Origin: CAYFJO01 sp964343305
GTDB taxonomy: Bacteria > Planctomycetota > Planctomycetia > Pirellulales > Pirellulaceae
Length of the DNA stretch: 53,665 nt
NCBI GenBank assembly: GCA_964343305.1
Contig: CAYFJO010000023.1
Span: 1-53,665 of the forward strand
Reading direction: 5' to 3'
Shown here: positions 1-9,524 of the stretch, piece by piece
How positions within the stretch are numbered: the first letter of the stretch is position 1
Layout: the number at the start of each line of letters is the position of its first letter
Notes under the pieces: generated by a model
What the model saw: only the letters and a program-made list of their open reading frames with translations
What the model was told of the DNA's origin: nothing
Database searches by the model: none
Translations under genes and position numbers: made by a program

Positions 1-2
1 TA

Positions 3-839
3 AGTGTCTTCGATAAACTCACCTTCACTAGCCGTTCGGACGGCCAGTTGCGATTGAAGTGCCGATGGTCCAAAGGCGGCGAAGCTTTTGCTCGTGCGAA
101 CACTTCTCGATCAAATCCTATCGAACCCGAATCCTGGCTGGGCGACCTGCCGGAAGGCAATTCCAATATCGTTTTAAAGGCTATTGAACGACTTCGAGAT
201 TACACAGGCGCTGAGCAAGGTGCCTCCATTGAACTGGTCAAGCGAATTCCGTCCGAAGCCGGCCTTGGCGGTGCATCAAGTGATGCCGCTGCCGCGTTGA
301 TGGCGGCGAATCATTGTTGGAATGTGGGTTGGTCGCGGGAGCGCCTCGCGGAATTTGCCGCGGAGCTTGGTAGCGACATCCCGTTTTTTTTTACTGGCGG
401 GTCTGCCGTGTGCCGCGGCCGTGGAGAACGGCTGGAGCCATTTGCCGCTTGCACCAAATTAGACATTGTTATTGTTCGTCCGCCCGAGGGACTGTCGACG
501 GCCAAGGTGTACCAACATTGCGACGTGGCGGATCGACCAATGCAAGTGGATGGCCTGATGAGCGCGTTGCGACGCGGCGACACGAGTTCGGTTGGAAACA
601 AATTGGTCAACCGATTGCAACCGGCCGCTGAAAAACTCTCGTCACGGATCGAACACCTGCGGGACACATTTAACCGATTGGATTGCACGGGACATCAGAT
701 GAGTGGTAGCGGAACGAGTTATTTTGGAATCTGTCGCAGTGCCCGGCACGCAAGACGCGTCGCGGGCCAGTTGCGTAGTGTTGGATTGGGCGTTGTGATG
801 ACGGCCGCTACGATCCGCACTCCACAACAATGCCTGTGA
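3..839 (+). CDS. ispE: 4-diphosphocytidyl-2-C-methyl-D-erythritol kinase, 5' end outside window
   Basis: GHMP-family kinase that phosphorylates the 2-hydroxyl of CDP-methylerythritol in the cytosolic MEP isoprenoid pathway. The ATP-binding glycine/serine loop (PSEAGLGGASSDAAAAL) is encoded near 249-299, and a C-terminal GHMP motif (MSGSGTSYFG) is encoded near 699-728. The reading frame is open to the left edge: the codons before the first TTG at 48 read SVFDKLTF, which fits the usual IspE N-terminal region, so 48 is not the real start and roughly 30 residues lie outside the window. It is followed after 31 bp by spoVG on the same strand, probably cotranscribed. Identification is firm from the motif and length. 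Confidence 0.93.
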   Translation, partial: SVFDKLTFTSRSDGQLRLKCRWSKGGEAFARANTSRSNPIEPESWLGDLPEGNSNIVLKAIERLRDYTGAEQGASIELVKRIPSEAGLGGASSDAAAALMAANHCWNVGWSRERLAEFAAELGSDIPFFFTGGSAVCRGRGERLEPFAACTKLDIVIVRPPEGLSTAKVYQHCDVADRPMQVDGLMSALRRGDTSSVGNKLVNRLQPAAEKLSSRIEHLRDTFNRLDCTGHQMSGSGTSYFGICRSARHARRVAGQLRSVGLGVVMTAATIRTPQQCL

Positions 840-870
840 TAAGCTACACCGATATGAGGGAGGGAACGCC

Positions 871-1491
871 GTGGAGATCACCGAGGTTCGCATCAAACTC
901 ATGGAAGATTCCGACGACCGGCTGCAGGGCTTTTGCAGCATCACATTCGACGACTGCTTCGTCGTGCGCGATTTGAAGATCATCGAAGGCACGAACGGGC
1001 CCTTTGTCGCGATGCCCAGTCGCAAGTTGACGTCGCATTGTCCGCAGTGCGGTTGCAAGAATCATCTGCGCGCGGCTTTCTGCTGCCAGTGTGGTTTGCG
1101 GATGAAGGACGATCGGGCGATTCGCGATCAAGAGGGACGCTCGAAACTGTATGCCGACATCGCTCATCCGATCAACTCGCAGTGCCGGGAAATGATCCAG
1201 GAATGTGTGATCAAAAGCTATCAGGAAGAGCGAGAGCGAGCCAAGCAACCGGGGTACGTTTCGCGCTATGATGACGATTTCTTCGACGAAGAAGGTCCCC
1301 GGCGCAGTGCCACGGATGATGTTGAGAAATCACCGCCGACTCCCGATGCCGAACGAAAACAGCAAATCGACCCTGCCGAAGCCGAAAAGAAAGGGCCGCA
1401 CAAGCCACCCTCGACTGAATCAGCGCCGCGGAAAGACACGGGACAAGATGACGAATTTGGCGCTGGAATTTTTGGCGAAGGCAATTCTTAG
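871..1491 (+). CDS. spoVG: SpoVG family regulator with inserted zinc ribbon
   Basis: SpoVG proteins are small nucleic-acid-binding regulators. The N-terminal part (residues 1-50, ending FVAMPS) and the segment YADIAHPINS further on match the SpoVG core, but the two halves are separated by about 40 residues carrying CPQC (57-60) and CxxC (71-74), a probable zinc ribbon. About 90 residues of charged, Pro/Lys/Glu-rich, probably disordered tail follow the core. The GTG start at 871 is set by a strong Shine-Dalgarno, GAGGGAGGG at 856-864, six bases upstream. The 3' end overlaps the convergent MMPL gene by 4 bp, leaving no space for a separate terminator. The ispE-spoVG neighbourhood recalls the ispE-purR-yabJ-spoVG order of Bacillus (recalled knowledge). 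The role in this organism is unknown. Confidence 0.85.
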   Translation: MEITEVRIKLMEDSDDRLQGFCSITFDDCFVVRDLKIIEGTNGPFVAMPSRKLTSHCPQCGCKNHLRAAFCCQCGLRMKDDRAIRDQEGRSKLYADIAHPINSQCREMIQECVIKSYQEERERAKQPGYVSRYDDDFFDEEGPRRSATDDVEKSPPTPDAERKQQIDPAEAEKKGPHKPPSTESAPRKDTGQDDEFGAGIFGEGNS

Positions 1492-3845
1492 GCGACGCTT
1501 TGCTGCGGCACTGGCTCGAAGATTTTTGTGGCGGCGGCCGCGGCAGCCGGTTTTGCCTGCATACCTCGTTCGCGACGCGAGCTTCCCAGGAAGAATCGGC
1601 CAAGCGGTCCCGTCAACATCGCTGGTAGAAAAATGAGGTCTGCAATCAGGGCCACGACGAGCATGGCAAACATTAATATCGAAAACCGGGACGTTGGCAC
1701 GAATGAACTCAGTCCGAACACCAGCAAGCCGACGCCACAAATAATTGTTGTCTGTAACATCGCCGTCGCACAGTGATGATGCGCCAATTTGACGGACTTC
1801 CGTGCCGAGTAACCTTGACGCACGCCGCGATTGAGCCAACTCAAATAATGAATCGTGTCGTCCACGGCGATGCCAAGTGCGATGCTGGCCGTCATCATGG
1901 AACCGATGTCGCACAACATGCCGGCCCATGCCATCAGCCCGAATATGAGTACGGCGGGAAAGATATTGGGCAACATCGACAGAATTCCGGCGGGAAGGCT
2001 GCGAAGCATGACGCACATGACGATGCCGATCAGGACAAACGCCGTCAGGAAGCTGGTCATCAAGTCGCTGAGCAATTCGTTTTGCGCTTTGTACACGAGC
2101 GGGATCAGGCCCGTGTAAACCATTTCAATCTTCGCCCCGTACATCGCTCGGTAGCGATCGACCACCGGTTCGACGCGCCGTTTCATCTCTTGAATGAACT
2201 CGCCATAATCCAATGAATTGAACGCCTCGACGCGAGCGCTGACTCGCATCAATTGGCCGTCATTTGCGTTGCCCAAGTATTGCGTCGAACACAAATAGTC
2301 ATGCTGGCCGTTTAATGCGCGATCCATGGCCGATCGTTTTGTAATCGAGCCAAATCCGCCACCGGTCGGAATCCTTGGAACAAACGTGGCCAGTGACATC
2401 GTGCCGCCCACCTTGTCCATCGATTCCAATTCGTGCTGAATATCGGCAACGAGCATCGTGCGATCGACCAACCGCATTTCGTCTTTGTCGTCAATGCGTG
2501 CGACCAACTCGATTGGAATCAACGGTCCGAGGTTTTCTTCCAACCAACGATAATCCTGAACGATTTGGGAGTCCGGCGAAAACAGGTTCAACAGCTTGAC
2601 CGAGGTCCGCAGGTACACCAGTCCCATACCCATGATCAACATCACGGCCAGGCAGCCGGCTGTGATCCAGGCATGCTTGCGCGAAACGTGCAACGCCAGC
2701 CGACTGCTCCAGCACGATCGTGGTCGCGGAAACTTGATGATCACCACTTCACCGGCTTCGCGCCGACGTCCGTCGGGGATGGGCCACAGAATCCAGATGG
2801 CGGGCAGGAACAAGAACAGCACAGGCAAACTAATCATGATCCCTAGCGCCGAATAGAGCCCGAACAACTTGACCGGAAGCACCTCACTCAGGCCCAGCGA
2901 AACCAATCCCAGCGCCGTGGTCGCGGCCGTCAACAGGCATGGAAACAGCCCCGCTTTCATGGCACGCAGAACGGCGTCTTGCTCGCCAAATTTCTCCACG
3001 GCGTTTTTGTAGTAGTTCGCCAAATGAATTCCCGCCGAAATGATCAACACATAAATCAGTGCGGGCATGGTCGTCATGACAAGGTTCATTTGGCTGCCGG
3101 TGTAATAAACCGTCGCGACACTCCATCCCGCACACACGATGGCCGCCGTCAAGGTGCTCAACACGAGCACTAGATTCTTCAGACACCGCCACGCGAGCAC
3201 AAGCGCCGCAAAGATGGACAGCCCGGACAGCAACGTTCGCGACTGCTGACTTTCCTGGCCCAAGGCAACGCTGTCCGCCGTCGGTCCGCCCATCCGCAAG
3301 TCGTCCCGGGTGAGTCCCGCTTCGTTTTCGGCTACACGGTAAATGGCTTCGACGGCGGCCGACCGGTTCTTCTTGCCGGCCTGGCTGACCGTGACCAACA
3401 TCGCACAACTATTGCCGTCCGGGCCGATCATATTGCCTTTGAGCCGTGCCATGGCCGCCCGCCGCGACAGATTGAGCGGTGGCGAAGTCAACTGAGCGAG
3501 TGCTTGCCGCGGTGTCTGAATTCTACTGAACAGGGAACGATCGTCTTCACCGCCCGACTGCTCGCTCGGCAAGGTGATTGATTGCAGGCCACGAGCAAGC
3601 CGCTCCAGGCGGTCGTCGTCCAATGTACATCCGGGCCAACTGACAATGGCCATCTCTTCGCTGCCAAATTGCTCAACAAACCAGTCATATTCCCTGGTCT
3701 CTTGGAACCCTTCGGGCAGCCACTGTCGCACATTGTCGTTCATGTTGTTCATCGCGCGATGCGCACCGATAAACATCCAAGGCGACGACAAAACCGTCAC
3801 GATGAGAACGAGGACGGCATAACGGCGTAATGACGTTGGTGACAT
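1488..3845 (-). CDS. MMPL/RND superfamily exporter
   Basis: A 785-residue inner-membrane protein of the RND/MMPL class, which move lipids, hopanoids or drugs using the proton gradient. Topology is the duplicated RND pattern: one N-terminal helix (YAVLVLIVTVLSSPWMFIGA), a large periplasmic loop, a block of about five helices, then a second N-terminal-type helix (residues near HAWITAGCLAVML), a second loop and a second helix block with the motif DIGSMMTASIALGIAVDDTIH typical of TM4/TM10 of MMPL proteins. The reading frame is open to 3977, but the ATG at 3845 (MSPTSLRRYAVL) directly precedes the first helix and is preferred. The substrate cannot be read from the sequence. It is separated from the upstream DUF502 gene by a palindromic repeat. 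Confidence 0.85.
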   Translation of the reverse strand: MSPTSLRRYAVLVLIVTVLSSPWMFIGAHRAMNNMNDNVRQWLPEGFQETREYDWFVEQFGSEEMAIVSWPGCTLDDDRLERLARGLQSITLPSEQSGGEDDRSLFSRIQTPRQALAQLTSPPLNLSRRAAMARLKGNMIGPDGNSCAMLVTVSQAGKKNRSAAVEAIYRVAENEAGLTRDDLRMGGPTADSVALGQESQQSRTLLSGLSIFAALVLAWRCLKNLVLVLSTLTAAIVCAGWSVATVYYTGSQMNLVMTTMPALIYVLIISAGIHLANYYKNAVEKFGEQDAVLRAMKAGLFPCLLTAATTALGLVSLGLSEVLPVKLFGLYSALGIMISLPVLFLFLPAIWILWPIPDGRRREAGEVVIIKFPRPRSCWSSRLALHVSRKHAWITAGCLAVMLIMGMGLVYLRTSVKLLNLFSPDSQIVQDYRWLEENLGPLIPIELVARIDDKDEMRLVDRTMLVADIQHELESMDKVGGTMSLATFVPRIPTGGGFGSITKRSAMDRALNGQHDYLCSTQYLGNANDGQLMRVSARVEAFNSLDYGEFIQEMKRRVEPVVDRYRAMYGAKIEMVYTGLIPLVYKAQNELLSDLMTSFLTAFVLIGIVMCVMLRSLPAGILSMLPNIFPAVLIFGLMAWAGMLCDIGSMMTASIALGIAVDDTIHYLSWLNRGVRQGYSARKSVKLAHHHCATAMLQTTIICGVGLLVFGLSSFVPTSRFSILMFAMLVVALIADLIFLPAMLTGPLGRFFLGSSRRERGMQAKPAAAAAATKIFEPVPQQSVA

Positions 3846-4004
3846 AGAGATTCCGGGCCGAGATCTTTGGTCCGGGCAAACACCCGTCCGATCATCGAAA
3901 TGAGTCGAGTCCACAAATAGATTTCGTCCTTTGCACACGATCAACACCAGCAATTGACGAAAGTTATGGAGGGACAATGCTTGCTAGCAATGCTTGAAGC
4001 ACTT

Positions 4005-4032
4005 GTAGGACGGATTTCCAATCCGTCCTACA
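4005..4032. repeat. Palindromic intergenic element, family A copy 1
   Basis: Near-perfect hairpin with arms TGTAGGACGGAT and ATCCGTCCTACA separated by about four bases. It lies between the DUF502 gene and the MMPL gene. Similar arms recur at 30714, 33464, 37131, 38078 and 39178. No T-run follows on either strand, so it is not a classical terminator. Confidence 0.8.
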
Positions 4033-4056
4033 GTAGCTCGCCGTCTGGCGCTCGGG

Positions 4057-4734
4057 CTACTTCGATGCAGCGTCGCCCTTGCTAGCAGCCAAGTACTCTG
4101 GCGCGGTGACTCCCATCGAGATATAGATGCTCATTAGTCCATCGACGGGCATGTCGACTGGCTCAACGCGGTCGGCCGGAATGAAAAACAGGCCGCCGCC
4201 AAATGGGACCGGCGCGGTGGGAATCACGACGATTTGAACCTCTCGCCCCGCCACCGTGAATTTGTCGGGCGTGACCAGCAGCGCCAACACACCCGCACCC
4301 CGGTCCTCGCCAAAGAAGCAATACACCGGCGACATCCCTTTGAGCACATCGTCGTCCTTCTTGTCGACCATCTTGACCATTTGCTTGGCCGTCGTGTAGA
4401 GGCTGCCCAGCAGAGGAATGCGGCTGATGAGTCCTTCCAGCAGCTTTTCGATCAGTCCTTTCGCCCCCAGCTCCATGGCAATTCCCAAAGCAAACACGGC
4501 ACCCAGCACGACAATCCAACCGATGAAGTATTGAAACGTCTTGGTTGCCGTGAACTGCAATCCAATCGAACTCAGCCAACCACCCATGGTCGTTTCCGGA
4601 CCGATGAAACCGCCGATGAAATCCGTCACCCAGACGACAATACCAATCGTTATCGCCAACGGAAGGATTGCTAACACGCCGGCAATGAAGCAGCCAACGA
4701 TCCGCTGCCAAAAATTCTTCATTGTCGATTTCAA
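4057..4734 (-). CDS. DUF502 family integral membrane protein
   Basis: A 225-residue protein with two N-terminal membrane helices (residues about 10-35, and 65-85 around FQYFIGWIVVLGAVFALGIA) followed by a soluble domain containing the DUF502 hallmarks SRIPLLGSLYTTAKQ and a FVPT-like segment (VVIPTAPVPFGGGLFFIP). The family function is not established. The first codon is TTG at 4734, chosen because GGGAG (4742-4746 read on the minus strand) sits seven bases upstream; an ATG four codons later has no well-placed site. It lies 51 bp downstream of the RND-like permease and probably shares its transcript, suggesting a membrane or envelope role. Confidence 0.85.
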   Translation of the reverse strand: MKSTMKNFWQRIVGCFIAGVLAILPLAITIGIVVWVTDFIGGFIGPETTMGGWLSSIGLQFTATKTFQYFIGWIVVLGAVFALGIAMELGAKGLIEKLLEGLISRIPLLGSLYTTAKQMVKMVDKKDDDVLKGMSPVYCFFGEDRGAGVLALLVTPDKFTVAGREVQIVVIPTAPVPFGGGLFFIPADRVEPVDMPVDGLMSIYISMGVTAPEYLAASKGDAASK

Positions 4735-4785
4735 AAGAGTACTCCCTTGTATGAATCTGAGTTGCGATCCTATTCGACGATCGAC

Positions 4786-6558
4786 TTAGGTCCTGGTCGT
4801 CTCCGGCCTTTGCCGATGCAAATGTCCACCGAGCATCGAGTAGGACGTCGCGAGCAGAGGCGGTAACAAGATTATTGTAGCGACCATGGCCAGAATCATG
4901 CACCAGGCCGTACGCGTCCACACCGGATCGCCCCAGATGGTTAAGGGAAGCACACCTGCGATGATGACCGTCGCGGTACACAGCATCGGTGCGAATCGGA
5001 TGCGAATCGCGTCCACGACACATCTGCGAAACTTGACTTCGCTGATGCCGCCAATTGGGCCCGTTCCGTACGACCGCCTCTTCGCCTCCGCAACCAATCG
5101 ATCGGCGGTCACAATGAAATGGATGCCCATGTTCATCACGATGGGCAGAATTGCCATGACGGCGAATTGGGATGTTAGTGCGGATGGCTGGAACCACAAT
5201 CCCAACGTTGCCGCGATCAAGACAACGGGTAAAGTCAAGAAAACCAAGATGGGCCGGGACCGGTCTCGAAACGAGTACAGAAGAACAATCACCACGGTTG
5301 CCACGACAGCACCCCAGCAGATCGCCAGTTCGCTGATTGGTAGGTGCGGTTGCAAGCCAATTGAAATCGTATAAACGGCGCACGTCGTAAGCAGAATGCA
5401 AGCCAAAACAGTGATGATACTTTTCTTATGGTCGATGGTCGTTTCTGCCATTCGAACCGCCACATTCGATGTGCCGCGCAAAGAGGATTCATTCGACGTC
5501 GGCTGCTTTCGGGCGATGTTTTTCTTGATCGTTGTTGAAAGTTTAGGTACGGGGGCAGTCGGTTTTGAAGGATCCGGCGGTGCTTGAACAAAATGCGCCG
5601 CAAGAACCGCGCCCCATGTTGTGGTCAAAAACCACACGACAAGAGCAGACACGACCATCGCTGTCGGCATGCCAGGGATCAGCCGATGGGCTTCGCCTCC
5701 GAGCATGAACCAAAGCGGCACGAAACCGGCAACACCCACCATCGCGGCAGACATGCGACTTGCCGACAGTTCGCTGCTGGCTGTCGCCGTCGCTTGGATT
5801 GCGTTCTGCCCGCGGGTCTGGTGGGATAGCGCTCCGTCGCCAAGGTGCGTCAAATGGTCGACCGCGGCGCACATTCCAAAAAGCAACGCCACAAGGACAC
5901 TGGTTCCCAGTCCAAGGTCGAACAAGCCAAAGACGGCAATCGACGCTAATTCGACGACGCAAAGCGCAAGCAATGCGACACACGCATTTTGCCATCCCAG
6001 GAGCAAGTACACGGTGAACACCAGGGTGATCGTGGACGCGATCAGAAGTTGTGCCGCCGTACTTACTTCGCCCGCCGGCCGGCTGTTCGATGCAACAACG
6101 TATTCCATGTCGACATCCGGCGCAATCGCACGTTCCAAGTTCTTCAACTCGTCCACACGTGACCGGATTGTGCCGACGATGTCCGCAACTTCGGCATCGG
6201 ACCGCAACGTGACGAGTAACGTTACCTGGGTTTCCGCCGCGGCACGACGTGACACTTCGCGCCGGAGGGAGCTTTCGGACGCGTCGTGTGCCGCGATCTC
6301 ACAGTCTGCGATGTGCCGCATCTCGCGTACTGCATCGACGATCGGTTGCGAAATCTGTCGGAGTTGCTTGCGTTGATAGGCATACCGCGGGTCAATCTGG
6401 TTGTCATCTCGGAGCGGAACTTGAAAAACGTTGAATTGCAACGGCTTGTCGGTCCCCGGCTTCATTGTCGCCAAAGAAATCACGCCCCAAATGGCCAACG
6501 CGATTGCGACAGTCGCGACAACGGGGCGGTAATACAGAGCTAACGCGGACATGTTCAT
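4786..6558 (-). CDS. RND-like permease with reduced periplasmic domains
   Basis: A membrane protein of about 590 residues with roughly 12 predicted helices. Helix 1 (YYRPVVATVAIALAIWG) is followed by a periplasmic loop of about 150 residues, then a block of five helices, an internal cytosolic linker of about 60 residues, and a second six-helix block. The loop after the seventh helix, which in AcrB-type pumps holds a second porter and docking domain of 300 residues, is only about 12 residues long here. The reading frame is open upstream to 6861, but that part is low-complexity and antisense-like; the ATG at 6558 starts just before helix 1 and five bases after the adaptor stop, indicating coupled expression. 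It probably works with the adaptor encoded upstream. Substrate unknown. Confidence 0.75.
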   Translation of the reverse strand: MNMSALALYYRPVVATVAIALAIWGVISLATMKPGTDKPLQFNVFQVPLRDDNQIDPRYAYQRKQLRQISQPIVDAVREMRHIADCEIAAHDASESSLRREVSRRAAAETQVTLLVTLRSDAEVADIVGTIRSRVDELKNLERAIAPDVDMEYVVASNSRPAGEVSTAAQLLIASTITLVFTVYLLLGWQNACVALLALCVVELASIAVFGLFDLGLGTSVLVALLFGMCAAVDHLTHLGDGALSHQTRGQNAIQATATASSELSASRMSAAMVGVAGFVPLWFMLGGEAHRLIPGMPTAMVVSALVVWFLTTTWGAVLAAHFVQAPPDPSKPTAPVPKLSTTIKKNIARKQPTSNESSLRGTSNVAVRMAETTIDHKKSIITVLACILLTTCAVYTISIGLQPHLPISELAICWGAVVATVVIVLLYSFRDRSRPILVFLTLPVVLIAATLGLWFQPSALTSQFAVMAILPIVMNMGIHFIVTADRLVAEAKRRSYGTGPIGGISEVKFRRCVVDAIRIRFAPMLCTATVIIAGVLPLTIWGDPVWTRTAWCMILAMVATIILLPPLLATSYSMLGGHLHRQRPETTRT

Positions 6559-6563
6559 CGGAT

Positions 6564-7811
6564 TCAACGCCCTTTGGCAACCCGCACTTCTTGTGCAAGG
6601 TCTTCGACCAGATAGTGGACGCCGTGTTCCACGACTCGCATGCCGGATTGGAGCGACGTGTTGTCGGCGGGTTGAATCCGCCGATCGCCGCCGTCCAATT
6701 TGACCGACCGCACTTCGATTTTTTTCAACTTGCGGCCCGCTTCCACGACCAAGACATAGGATCGCCCGTCTTCTTCGATGATCGACGTCGAGGGTACTTG
6801 AAACCCATCCACAACGGCCATCGGCCCGGTGGCCACGTCGACTAGCTCTCCGGGCTGCCACACAGAAGAATCATTTTCCACGAAAATGGTACACTTCTGC
6901 ATCTCTTTGCCGCCGAACAGCTCCATCGCTGTGACGCGTGCGTCGCAACGAACCGATGTGTCATCTTGAGCACGAATCATCAGCGAAATGACTTCCTGCA
7001 AACGAAATGTCCGGGCGATCTGATGCGGCAATGCAAAGTCGATCAACACCGAATCCGTTCGATGAACCGTAGCAACCGTTTGTCCGGCGGCAACGACGTC
7101 GCCGGGCGAGACGTGTACTTGCGAAACTCTCACTGAGTCAGACAAAGTCAGCTCGCACGCTTTCACCGCTTGCTCGGTCGTTTTGCGCGCCCTCTCCAAC
7201 TGCGAGACCTTCAATTCCAGAGAGTCGATTGCCTTGACGTTAGCTTTCTGCTGAGATTTGATTTCCCCGTATCGCGCAACGACCGCGCTTCGTTTCTTTT
7301 GGAATCGGTTCAGAGTGGTTTGAGACAACTTGCCTTGTTTCACCAGCGGCGTGATGCGGTCGATTTCTCGGTTGAACTCCATGAATTCAAACGTGACCGC
7401 TTGCCGCTGCGACCGAAGAACGACATCCGTTTCGAGGAACAATGCATCAATCAGTTTTCTTGCCGCATCGATCTGTAATCGGACTTCTTCGAGGCGATGC
7501 TCTTGTTTACTTGAATCTTGCCGAGCAACAACGTTCGAATTAGTTGCGACTTCGGAGCCGGGGGCGATGACAAATTCAATCTTTCCAGCGTTTAGAAAAG
7601 CAACCGATTTCGATTCCCGCGCACGGACGATTCCCGCGTGATTGTTGGTTCCCTGTGGAGTTGTGTGCGCGAGTGTCAGCGTGGCAACTAATCTTGGTTG
7701 GGGCGTCTTGGGGTTGCTCGCTGCGTTTTCTTCGTCCGGCTGGCTGCCCCCATTGCAGCCGAATACCAGGGAGAGTGCGAAGAGCATCAAAATGTATTCA
7801 CGACGAATCAT
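6564..7811 (-). CDS. HlyD/RND efflux periplasmic adaptor lipoprotein
   Basis: A 415-residue membrane-fusion protein that links an inner-membrane pump to the outer envelope. The N-terminus is a lipoprotein signal with lipobox LVFGC, cysteine about residue 19. A split biotinyl-lipoyl domain surrounds a long charged coiled coil (residues about 90-200, with VSQLERARKTTEQAVKACE), and the second lipoyl half reads VHVSPGDVVAAGQTVATV. The ATG at 7811 is preferred over an upstream ATG at 7847 because the hydrophobic signal begins immediately after it. It is the first gene of a same-strand group with the reduced RND permease and DUF502, and five bases separate its stop from the permease start. Confidence 0.85.
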   Translation of the reverse strand: MIRREYILMLFALSLVFGCNGGSQPDEENAASNPKTPQPRLVATLTLAHTTPQGTNNHAGIVRARESKSVAFLNAGKIEFVIAPGSEVATNSNVVARQDSSKQEHRLEEVRLQIDAARKLIDALFLETDVVLRSQRQAVTFEFMEFNREIDRITPLVKQGKLSQTTLNRFQKKRSAVVARYGEIKSQQKANVKAIDSLELKVSQLERARKTTEQAVKACELTLSDSVRVSQVHVSPGDVVAAGQTVATVHRTDSVLIDFALPHQIARTFRLQEVISLMIRAQDDTSVRCDARVTAMELFGGKEMQKCTIFVENDSSVWQPGELVDVATGPMAVVDGFQVPSTSIIEEDGRSYVLVVEAGRKLKKIEVRSVKLDGGDRRIQPADNTSLQSGMRVVEHGVHYLVEDLAQEVRVAKGR

Positions 7812-8026
7812 GACCAGGCTTCGTTTCAAAACACGTTGTCGCTGCACTCGCCAGAGTGCGAAATGATCCGCGTTCTTGCCAGTACAGCTACGACGAAATT
7901 GGAGTTCTCATCCAATTCCTAGTATAATTCGATCACGCTCAGCGGATGGCGCATGATTGAATCAAAAACCTACTGGCGCGTACCATCGTGCCGGTTATAC
8001 CGAACCTGAGTGCGCAAAGCGGCGAG

Positions 8027-9373
8027 TCACTCTTCCCTCGCCTCCAGACCGCTTCGAATCAAGTCCCGTAGCAGCTTGCCACGCGCCGGTTTCGGCGGAG
8101 GCTTAGATTCGTCTTCACGACCTCTTTGTCGCGCGCGAAACCGCTCGATCAATGACATTGGACGTTCCTCTCGGCCTTCAGCACGCTTCTTCAGCAAGTC
8201 GAGCCCAAGTCCAATTCCCATATCGATCAGATGATCGACGGAAGATTGATCGCCATCGCCGGTGCCAAGGGCCGCCAAATCGGCGAGAAAACTTTCTTTG
8301 TCCGGCAGGCCAAATTTGGGCTCGCTCAAGGTGCCCGTCACTTGGATCTTGATCGCCTTTTTCGCAATCGGCAGCGGCAAGGGAATGGCGATGGTTAGGT
8401 CCAAAGTTTGATCGAGCCCCACGGAACCGCTGGTCTTGATCAGTAGGTCGCCTGAAAGATCCGGAAAGAAGAACGCCAGGCTGTCATGATAAACACGGCC
8501 GTCCTGCAAGCGAAATTCGACCTGCGATTCGTCCGCGATTTGAATTCGCTCAGGGATGTCCACTCCAAACGACTTCTCGGCGATCGCCACGATCTGCTGA
8601 AGCAACGGACTCTTCAAGCTCGACGTCACCTCGTGCAATTGCACGCGGCCGGTTACGGTTGACTTTCCAGTTGCCTCGCTCGCGCCCAAATCGAGCGGGA
8701 ATTGTAGCTCACCCAGTTCCAGCGAAACCTGGCCCTTAACGGTTGCCGTCTTGGCGAGGATGGGAGCGATTAACTGCAATCCCTGATCGCACAATTCGGG
8801 CGTCAACTGGTGACGGTCGAAGATCTTGACTGGCGCGACCACCAGTTGCCGGCCACCGTTCTGACGCTGGACAGATACTGCAAGATCGACATCACGCAGA
8901 TCAACAACGGGCTGTTCGAGTGATTGGGATCGTACCGTGACATTGGCACCCGTCACGGTAGTGCGAAACGTCGGGCCTAGCCCGGTCGACGACATCTCGG
9001 CGATCGATAGTGGTACGACGATATCAATGTTTGGCCGCTGCAACCGCAAGTGGCCAAGTTCTGGCGCATGCCACCAAAGACTCATGGCCGAGCGTTCGGC
9101 CGTGAGTTGGTCGACGTCGATGGTCAATCGGCCTTGCTGATCGACAATCCGCAGTTCGTCTAACTTCAGTGGCGAGATCCAACCAAACTGGGCGGACGAT
9201 GCGGATGCGTTCAAGTCGGGGTTTGGTATGGCGCGGTTGAGTGCGGCGTTGCGTAGCGGAGTGTTGGCAACCACCCAAGGCAAAAATGCGATGAACAGGG
9301 CAGCACAAGCAAGAGTGATGGCCAGCCCCGCGATTCGACGACGCGTGAAAAACGGCTTTGGTGCTTCGGACAT
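8027..9373 (-). CDS. AsmA-like envelope protein
   Basis: A 448-residue protein with an N-terminal membrane anchor (residues about 13-35, IAGLAITLACAALFIAFLPW) and a long periplasmic part of alternating beta-type segments ending in a charged, Lys/Arg-rich tail. The segment around SGSVGLDQTLDLTIAIPLP, followed by ITVTGTLSEPKF-like sequence (IQVTGTLSEPKFGLP), resembles the C-terminal repeat of AsmA/TamB-type bridge proteins that move lipids between membranes. The assignment is by pattern only and the exact family is not certain. It is divergent from the acylphosphatase gene, with about 150 bp between starts for promoters. Confidence 0.6.
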   Translation of the reverse strand: MSEAPKPFFTRRRIAGLAITLACAALFIAFLPWVVANTPLRNAALNRAIPNPDLNASASSAQFGWISPLKLDELRIVDQQGRLTIDVDQLTAERSAMSLWWHAPELGHLRLQRPNIDIVVPLSIAEMSSTGLGPTFRTTVTGANVTVRSQSLEQPVVDLRDVDLAVSVQRQNGGRQLVVAPVKIFDRHQLTPELCDQGLQLIAPILAKTATVKGQVSLELGELQFPLDLGASEATGKSTVTGRVQLHEVTSSLKSPLLQQIVAIAEKSFGVDIPERIQIADESQVEFRLQDGRVYHDSLAFFFPDLSGDLLIKTSGSVGLDQTLDLTIAIPLPLPIAKKAIKIQVTGTLSEPKFGLPDKESFLADLAALGTGDGDQSSVDHLIDMGIGLGLDLLKKRAEGREERPMSLIERFRARQRGREDESKPPPKPARGKLLRDLIRSGLEAREE

Positions 9374-9524
9374 TGTCGGTTCGCTTTTGTGGAAAGTGAT
9401 CTACCGAATTATAGGTTTTCAAAGCAACATCGTCACGGAAATCGTCCGGCTCTGGAAGGGCGCATGGCTCGTATCTATACTGAATATCCTGATCACACGC
9501 GAACCGAGCGGAGAAAACCGACGA

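Noticed and set aside
4163..5401. Long minus-strand frame of 412 codons overlapping DUF502 and the RND permease
   Set aside because: It is the shadow of both real genes in another frame, rich in Arg, His and Gly, with no family pattern.
6559..6861. N-terminal extension of the RND-like permease
   Set aside because: The extension overlaps the adaptor gene end and is Arg-rich shadow sequence; the ATG at 6558 is better placed.
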